Shown: positions 58,788 through 64,000 of the stretch, one piece after another
Layout of the letters: each line of letters opens with the position of its first letter
How positions within the stretch are numbered: position 1 is the stretch's first letter
Assembly: GCF_000026945.1 (NCBI RefSeq)
Contig: NC_012862.1
Location: 674,501 to 738,500 of the forward strand
Origin: Candida dubliniensis CD36
Taxonomy: Eukaryota; Ascomycota; Pichiomycetes; Serinales; Debaryomycetaceae
Direction of reading: 5' to 3'
DNA: 64,000 nt
The notes under the pieces: model-generated
What the model saw: the letters and a program-made list of their open reading frames with translations, nothing else
The model's database searches: none
Told to the model about the DNA's origin: nothing
Translations under genes and position numbers: made by a program

Positions 58788-61580
58788 ATGTTTGGGTTTT
58801 CTCTTTTGACTCCAGGAGACAACGACCATTCTTTTAAAGCTGCTTTGTTGGATTTTGATAATGAATTCAAGTTGATTGCAGACCCATTTTGGAATGGCGT
58901 TGATGTGAATGCAGCGATGTTCATGGAAGAGCATTTAAAAGAAACCAATGCAATTTTATTATCACACTCAACAGCAGAATTTATTAGTGGATTTATTTTA
59001 TTGTTTATAAAGTTCCCAAATTTAATGTCAACTATACCTATTTATTCGACATTACCCGTCAACCAATTGGGAAGAGTTTCTACCGTGGAATATTACCGTG
59101 CTATGGGAATTTTGGGTCCCGTTGACACGGCTATATTAGAATTAGATGAAGTCGACAATTGGTTTGATAAAGTTAACTTATTGAAGTATCAACAATCATT
59201 GAATTTATTTGACAATAAGGTGGTGGTTACGCCCTATAATGCAGGGCATTCATTGGGTGGTACATTTTGGTTGATCACCAAAAGAATAGATCGTGTGATT
59301 TATGCACCAGCTTGGAACCATTCAAAGGACTCTTTTTTAAACAGTGCTTCGTTTATTTCCTCATCAACTGGTAACCCGCATTTACTGTTATTAAGACCAA
59401 CAGCTTTCATTACTGCCACGGATATGGGATCAGTGATGTCACACAGGAAAAGGACAGAAAAGTTTTTGCAATTGGTGGATGCTACATTAGCCAATGGTGG
59501 TGCTGCAGTGTTACCAACATCTTTATCAGGAAGGTTTTTAGAATTATTTCATTTAATCGATGAACATTTAAAAGGTGCACCAATACCTGTGTATTTCCTT
59601 TCTTATTCGGGAACTAAAATATTAACTTATGCGTCTAATCTTTTGGATTGGATGTCCAAGAGTTTTACTAAAGAATGGGAGGAATTATCTAGTGTCCCTT
59701 TCAACCCTTCAAAGGTTGATTTGTTACTAGATCCAAGTGAATTGTTAAACTTAAGCGGGCCTAAGATTGTGTTTTGCTCTGGTATAGATTTGCGAAGTGG
59801 TGATATATCTGCCGAGGCTTTTCAATACTTGTGTAACGATGAACGTACAACAATCATTTTGACTGAAAAGACTACCATGAGCCTTGAGAGTAGTTTAAGC
59901 TCCATACTCTACACTGAATGGGACACATTGGCTAAAAAAAGGGGAGGGGGAGAGTCTGCAGACGGCATTGCTGTGCCCATAGATAAAAATATTCTGTTGA
60001 AAAATTGGACCAAGGAAATAGAATTGACAGGTACAGAGTTGACAGAGTTTCAAGAGAAAGTGGCACAGAAAAGAAAAGAGAAATTACTAGCCAAAGTAAG
60101 AGATCAAAAGAATCAGAATATTTTAAGTGCCGATACAGTAGATTCAGAAGATTCTTCTGATGACGACGAGGGAGACGAAGAACGAGAAAAGCAAAAAAGT
60201 GATGATGCAAGTAACTTGTTAATTAAGCAATATCAGTCTATCAATGTTGCAAATTCCAATGTCTCTGCAAACGAAGTGAATCCTCTTGCTATTCATGAAG
60301 CATTCATCACAGATCATATTAAACAAAGTTTGGAAAAGAATTTGCCCATTGATTTGAGAATAACTCATAAGTTGAGACCTAGACAAGCCACGTTCCCCTA
60401 CTTTGCTACTTCACACAAACAAAAATTTGATGATTACGGAGAAGTTATTAATATTGAAGACTACCAAAGACATGATGAAGTTTCACACAGCAAAATCATA
60501 ATGGAGGGTAAGCGAAAATTTGATGAAAAGAGAACTACCAACAATAGAAGAAACAAGAAGCAAAACAAACAGCAGGCAAATAAATTGACCCCACAAGAAC
60601 AAGTTAATCGAAAATTGCTTCAGAAATACCTAGATACATTATCTAATCCCAAAAAAAGAGTTGGTTTAAACTATGGATCAAAGAAGAAAAGTGAAACAGG
60701 AAAGTTGAAAGTTAGATGTGGATTGTCATTTGTCGATTTATCTGGTCTTGTAGATTTGCGTTCGTTGGGGATTATTGTGCAGGCACTAAAACCTTATAAT
60801 TTGATTTTATTGCCAGATTATACACCATTGCAAAATTTGACTCGTGTGCAAGAGTTTTTCGCTAATCAACAAAATGAACAATTGCAAGAACAAACAAAAA
60901 AGAGTTTAGCCCAATCATCAAGGTATTTATCTCTTGTATCGATAAGAGATGGTCTTTCTAGTGCCATGTCGCCTTACTCAAGTGGTAATATGAATGTTAT
61001 GGTTGTCCACGACAATGAATCAGTTAAAATTGGGGCTGAATCAGAGTCAGGAAGCATTGGTTTAAACAACTTTGAGGTTAATTTGGATGATTCTATTGTC
61101 AAAGACTTGAAATGGCAGAAGATTGGCGATGACTACAAAGTTGCTAAATTATATGGAGAATTGGAGCTTCAGAATCAATTTCCAGTTACAAAAAGGATAA
61201 GAACGGTACAGGATTACATTAATTCAAACACACATTTCTCATTAAGAAAGTTAGATAACACCACAGCTGTGAAGAGACAGGAGACAATAGCCAATCAAGT
61301 CCAGGATCCAAAAATACGAGCATTGATAACAAACGGACCCAAGCTAGCTATAGGGAACATTCGATTACCAGATTTGAAAAAGAGATTGCAAAAATTGAAT
61401 ATGACAGCTGAATTCAAAAGCGAGGGTACGTTGGTAGTGAATGACATTCTAGCAGTGAGAAAGATCGCCTATGGGTTAGTAGAAAGTGATGAATCTGGTG
61501 ACATAGTTATAGATGGTAATGTTGGTCCATTGTATTATAAAGTCAAAGAATGTATAAGGGAAATGTTAGCATATGTATAG
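58788..61580 (+). CDS. CFT2: mRNA cleavage and polyadenylation factor Cft2 (CPSF-100 type)
   Basis: 930 residues (S. cerevisiae Cft2 859). Metallo-beta-lactamase and beta-CASP domains are recognisable (KLIADPFWNG, TPYNAGHSLGGTFW, VLPTSLSGRFLELFHLI), but the zinc-binding HxHxDH is replaced by HSTAEF. It is therefore the inactive paralogue of Ysh1/CPSF-73, as in Cft2/CPSF-100. A charged acidic and basic insert (about 425-470 and 575-605) is followed by a conserved C-terminal domain. It acts in the CPF complex in pre-mRNA 3'-end formation. Confidence 0.93.
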   Translation: MFGFSLLTPGDNDHSFKAALLDFDNEFKLIADPFWNGVDVNAAMFMEEHLKETNAILLSHSTAEFISGFILLFIKFPNLMSTIPIYSTLPVNQLGRVSTVEYYRAMGILGPVDTAILELDEVDNWFDKVNLLKYQQSLNLFDNKVVVTPYNAGHSLGGTFWLITKRIDRVIYAPAWNHSKDSFLNSASFISSSTGNPHLLLLRPTAFITATDMGSVMSHRKRTEKFLQLVDATLANGGAAVLPTSLSGRFLELFHLIDEHLKGAPIPVYFLSYSGTKILTYASNLLDWMSKSFTKEWEELSSVPFNPSKVDLLLDPSELLNLSGPKIVFCSGIDLRSGDISAEAFQYLCNDERTTIILTEKTTMSLESSLSSILYTEWDTLAKKRGGGESADGIAVPIDKNILLKNWTKEIELTGTELTEFQEKVAQKRKEKLLAKVRDQKNQNILSADTVDSEDSSDDDEGDEEREKQKSDDASNLLIKQYQSINVANSNVSANEVNPLAIHEAFITDHIKQSLEKNLPIDLRITHKLRPRQATFPYFATSHKQKFDDYGEVINIEDYQRHDEVSHSKIIMEGKRKFDEKRTTNNRRNKKQNKQQANKLTPQEQVNRKLLQKYLDTLSNPKKRVGLNYGSKKKSETGKLKVRCGLSFVDLSGLVDLRSLGIIVQALKPYNLILLPDYTPLQNLTRVQEFFANQQNEQLQEQTKKSLAQSSRYLSLVSIRDGLSSAMSPYSSGNMNVMVVHDNESVKIGAESESGSIGLNNFEVNLDDSIVKDLKWQKIGDDYKVAKLYGELELQNQFPVTKRIRTVQDYINSNTHFSLRKLDNTTAVKRQETIANQVQDPKIRALITNGPKLAIGNIRLPDLKKRLQKLNMTAEFKSEGTLVVNDILAVRKIAYGLVESDESGDIVIDGNVGPLYYKVKECIREMLAYV

Positions 61581-61902
61581 GAAGCATAGTAATTACAGCT
61601 CATGTATATATAAATGTACAAGTTTTTTCTAAAAAAAAAAAAGAATACTCAAACTAAGACTAAGAAGAAAACGTTCGTACTAAATTTGGACGGAATGATT
61701 TGCACTATTCTCCCCACCACTTTTGATATGAGCATTTTTTTTCTTCTGCAAATATATTTGGTGTGAATAATTGTGTTTGGACTAGTTTCAAATAATTATT
61801 ATTGCGCGCCAGTATTGAAATAAATTTGAAATCGCTACGTTTGCTAATTCTGGCTCCTTCTTTTGTCTTTACTTTATATTTCAGTCATTTTATTTTCACG
61901 TC
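61581..61902. other. Intergenic: promoter of the OPA3-like gene
   Basis: 322 bp with an A tract (61632-61642). No gene seen. Confidence 0.6.
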
Positions 61903-62358
61903 ATGAGTGGTCTTGCTTTGAAATTTACCTCTCTACTAGTGAGGACGATTGCAAAACCAATTGGTAATGCAATCAAAAGGCAAGCAAAAGACCACGAAAG
62001 ATTCAGAAGATTATGCATTAGTTTTGCCCAAAAGATGCATTCTTCTGAAATAAAATTGAGGATGTCATTATTGGGGGAAAATAAAATAAAAGTGAAGCCA
62101 TTGAATGATAACAAAGCCATTGAGCAAGGTGCAACTTTTATATCCGAATTTTTCATATTCAGTGTTGCTGGTTCCTTAATTTTCTACGAAAGCTATAGAA
62201 GTCGAAAGAAGGCAACCAATGAGCGAGATGCATTGGCAGATGACATAACACTGTTACAAAGTGAAATTGAAAAGATTAATAATAAGCTTGAGGATATTAA
62301 TATCAAGTTGATTGATTATAAAGTTTCAGCATCATCCTCAGAAACCGCTCCTAAATAG
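61903..62358 (+). CDS. OPA3-like mitochondrial protein
   Basis: 151 residues. The N-terminus LALKFTSLLVRTIAKPIGNAIK, conserved in the OPA3 family, probably serves as the mitochondrial signal. A hydrophobic stretch (about 76-96, ATFISEFFIFSVAGSLIFYE) is followed by a coiled coil (ADDITLLQSEIEKINNKLED). The human homologue is mutated in optic atrophy 3; yeast versions are uncharacterised inner-membrane or matrix proteins. It is convergent with HTZ1. Confidence 0.9.
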   Translation: MSGLALKFTSLLVRTIAKPIGNAIKRQAKDHERFRRLCISFAQKMHSSEIKLRMSLLGENKIKVKPLNDNKAIEQGATFISEFFIFSVAGSLIFYESYRSRKKATNERDALADDITLLQSEIEKINNKLEDINIKLIDYKVSASSSETAPK

Positions 62359-62656
62359 AGGAGTCATGTACATATTTGTAAATAAATCTATAGCAAACAT
62401 ATTCACGATATACATTACATTATACAATACAATATAAAAGGAAACAAAAAATAACAATAAGAATTGATACTAGAAAACTTATACAAAAATACAAATGTAA
62501 TAAAAAGACACACCAATCAACCACCCACCCACCTGGTGGCATAAAAAAAGGAAAAACAAAATTCAAAACATTATAGTACAGCTTTTTTTAAAAAAAACAA
62601 AAGGATAAACATAAGAACAATTTGAATCATTCCAATCAATCTTGTTCCATTTTGGT

Positions 62657-63058
62657 TTATTTTTGGCCCTTCTTCTTTTCAACTTTTAATAATAAGGCTT
62701 TATTAATGTGAGGCAACACACCACCATAAGCGATAGTAGCTTTAATCAAATTGTCCAATTCCTCATCTCCTCTAATTGCCAATTGCAAATGTCTTGGTGT
62801 GATTCTTTTGACCTTCAAGTCCTTGGCAGCATTACCAGCCAATTCCAAAACTTCTGCTGTTAAATATTCCAAAACGGCAGTCAAATAAATGGCAGCCTTG
62901 GATCCAACACGAATTTTGTTTTGAACATTTCTTCTCAAATATCTCTTGACTCTTCCCACTGGGAATTGTAACCCTGCTCTAGCTGAATGTGATGTAGATG
63001 ATTTGGCGATTTCTGAGGATTTTCCTTTTCCTCCATGCACTTTTCCCTTCCCAGACAT
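62657..63058 (-). CDS. HTZ1: Histone variant H2A.Z
   Basis: 133 residues, [15 protein letters not shown] and on, with the H2A fold ([54 protein letters not shown]). H2A.Z hallmarks replace H2A ones: the L1 and docking segments [15 protein letters not shown] and the Lys-rich end, without the SQ(E/D)L tail of canonical H2A. SWR1 deposits it at promoters. A longer frame running through poly-T tracts to 63259 is a 5' leader; ATG 63056-63058 is the start. The promoter has two long A/T tracts. Confidence 0.96.
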   Translation of the reverse strand: MSGKGKVHGGKGKSSEIAKSSTSHSARAGLQFPVGRVKRYLRRNVQNKIRVGSKAAIYLTAVLEYLTAEVLELAGNAAKDLKVKRITPRHLQLAIRGDEELDNLIKATIAYGGVLPHINKALLLKVEKKKGQK

Positions 63059-63278
63059 TATGTTTTGTTTTGTTTTTTTTTTAAGAAGTAGTGTTTGTTG
63101 TGGTTTCGTGAGAAAAGGAAAAAAAGAAAAAAAAAAAAAAAAAAAAGAAAATGATTTTGGTGAAAGTGCGAACTGTAAACAAACTAAATCGCAACAAAGA
63201 AGGAAAAAAAAAAAAAAAAAAATTATAATCAAATTTCGGGTTGAAATCAGCCAATGCACACTACCCCCTCCCCCATTT

Positions 63279-64000
63279 TTAACTGTTGACTATATTTACA
63301 GCACCAAAACTTTCAATTAATTGTTCCACTTCAGCTCTTGATTTGTTCAATTCGGTACAAATTGAATCAAATGATTGAAATCCTTTTAGCATTTTCAATA
63401 GGTTTGCCTTAATTCTATATTCTTCTTCATCGATTGCGTCTTCTTCAATATCACTATAATAGGAAGATGAAGATACTCGGGCTTTTCGTTCTGATATTGG
63501 AATCCTATTGTTTATAATATGACCATTTCCATGGAATTCTTCAATGCTACTATCGTCTTCATCATCGTAGTCACTGCTCTCATTCTCCAAGATCACATCA
63601 TTCGTAGAGAACCTTCGTAAATCATGCTTATCACTTTGGCTATAAGCAAAACTCACTTTTCTTTTAACGTCAGTTCTGAGAGTTTGCTCGTTCACTTTTG
63701 TTTTTAACAAATTATCGTTGTGGCCAATTGAGACAACTCTCTTGGGTTTTTTCCTTTTGAGATTTCTTAACAATTGATCATATTGGTCAGTGTCATTTCG
63801 CTCTATTGCTCCAGTAAATGAATTGAGTAAGGGATAAGTGTACACTCTGTATATTATTCCCCTTAAAACTCCAAAATTAATAAAACGTCTAATATCAATA
63901 TTTCCTAGTATTTTTTTATGTTGCAAGTACCATTCCTTAACTGTCTGGCCTTGGTTAAGCGATCGGTATAAATAAAACAACGTCGTCTTTGTAGGAACTT
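63279..64000 (-). CDS. NPR2: Nitrogen permease regulator Npr2, C-terminal part
   Basis: At least 240 codons, continuing past the right edge; the frame stays open from 63980 to 64000, so the TTG at 63978-63980 is not a start. [20 protein letters not shown] is the conserved Nprl2 C-terminal signature, and the end has a winged-helix-like region ([26 protein letters not shown]). An acidic low-complexity stretch separates the two. Npr2 with Npr3 and Iml1 forms SEACIT (GATOR1), which inhibits TORC1 on amino-acid shortage. The N-terminal part is outside the window. Confidence 0.85.
   Translation of the reverse strand, partial: VPTKTTLFYLYRSLNQGQTVKEWYLQHKKILGNIDIRRFINFGVLRGIIYRVYTYPLLNSFTGAIERNDTDQYDQLLRNLKRKKPKRVVSIGHNDNLLKTKVNEQTLRTDVKRKVSFAYSQSDKHDLRRFSTNDVILENESSDYDDEDDSSIEEFHGNGHIINNRIPISERKARVSSSSYYSDIEEDAIDEEEYRIKANLLKMLKGFQSFDSICTELNKSRAEVEQLIESFGAVNIVNS

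Noticed and set aside
63059..63259. N-terminal extension of HTZ1 rich in Phe and Lys
   Set aside because: It is made of poly-T/A promoter tracts; the histone start at 63058 is conserved.
1..64000. CRISPR arrays, bacterial operons, riboswitches or phage elements
   Set aside because: The window is yeast nuclear DNA; none of the expected structures appear.

Overview
The window is nuclear DNA of a budding yeast of the CTG clade, closest to Candida albicans or C. dubliniensis. The evidence is compact AT-rich DNA, mostly intronless genes on both strands, a GPI-anchored Thr/Ser-rich adhesin with four Cys-containing modules, an intron-containing tRNA-Lys(CTT), and a run of recognisable genes (MET13, KRE5, ... 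SEC13, ... HTZ1, NPR2) whose order I recall from C. albicans chromosome 3. The species call is inference. In-frame CTG codons exist (for example codon 259 of the SNG1-like gene) and should be read as Ser, not Leu.

Left part (1-16.5 kb): the tail of an unknown + strand gene, then - strand MET13 (methylenetetrahydrofolate reductase), KRE5 (ER UGGT-like protein for beta-1,6-glucan), and a WSS1-type DNA-protein crosslink protease. The WSS1 reading frame is cut by a TAG, yet stays open for 65 more codons that encode two SUMO-interacting motifs. A markedly GC-richer stretch (about 9.4-12.5 kb) follows, with a PGA1-like GPI-mannosyltransferase subunit, an F-box protein, a small two-span membrane protein and DTD1, which has an 84-nt intron missed by plain ORF calling. 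ECM14 (a pseudo-carboxypeptidase) and DLD2/AIP2 form a divergent pair.

Middle (17-27 kb): a 1373-residue adhesin-like cell-wall protein (PGA18 by position) contains a 14 x 36-bp array and 31 + 20 copies of a 24-bp unit. Upstream is a 5.2-kb interval without a gene, ending at BET5 (TRAPP subunit). It has weak coding-like fragments and homopolymer tracts, and is either a very large promoter or holds unrecognised transcripts.

Right part (27-64 kb): a DHA2 transporter, an orphan membrane protein, a CIK1/VIK1-like kinesin-14 accessory subunit, HFI1/ADA1 (SAGA), an SNG1-family drug-resistance protein, a CLD1/ICT1-like hydrolase, an STB6-like protein overlapping a coiled-coil gene tail to tail, SEC13, PNP1, IBA57, a glutaredoxin-like protein, an SDR, tRNA-Lys, a MUP1-type methionine permease, a DNF-type flippase, CFT2, an OPA3-like protein, HTZ1 and the C-terminal part of NPR2, which runs off the right edge.

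Most of this is ordinary core genome. The accessory or unusual pieces are the interrupted WSS1, the adhesin with its long upstream region, the GC-rich island, and clusters of CGG triplets upstream of the transporter and drug-resistance genes.
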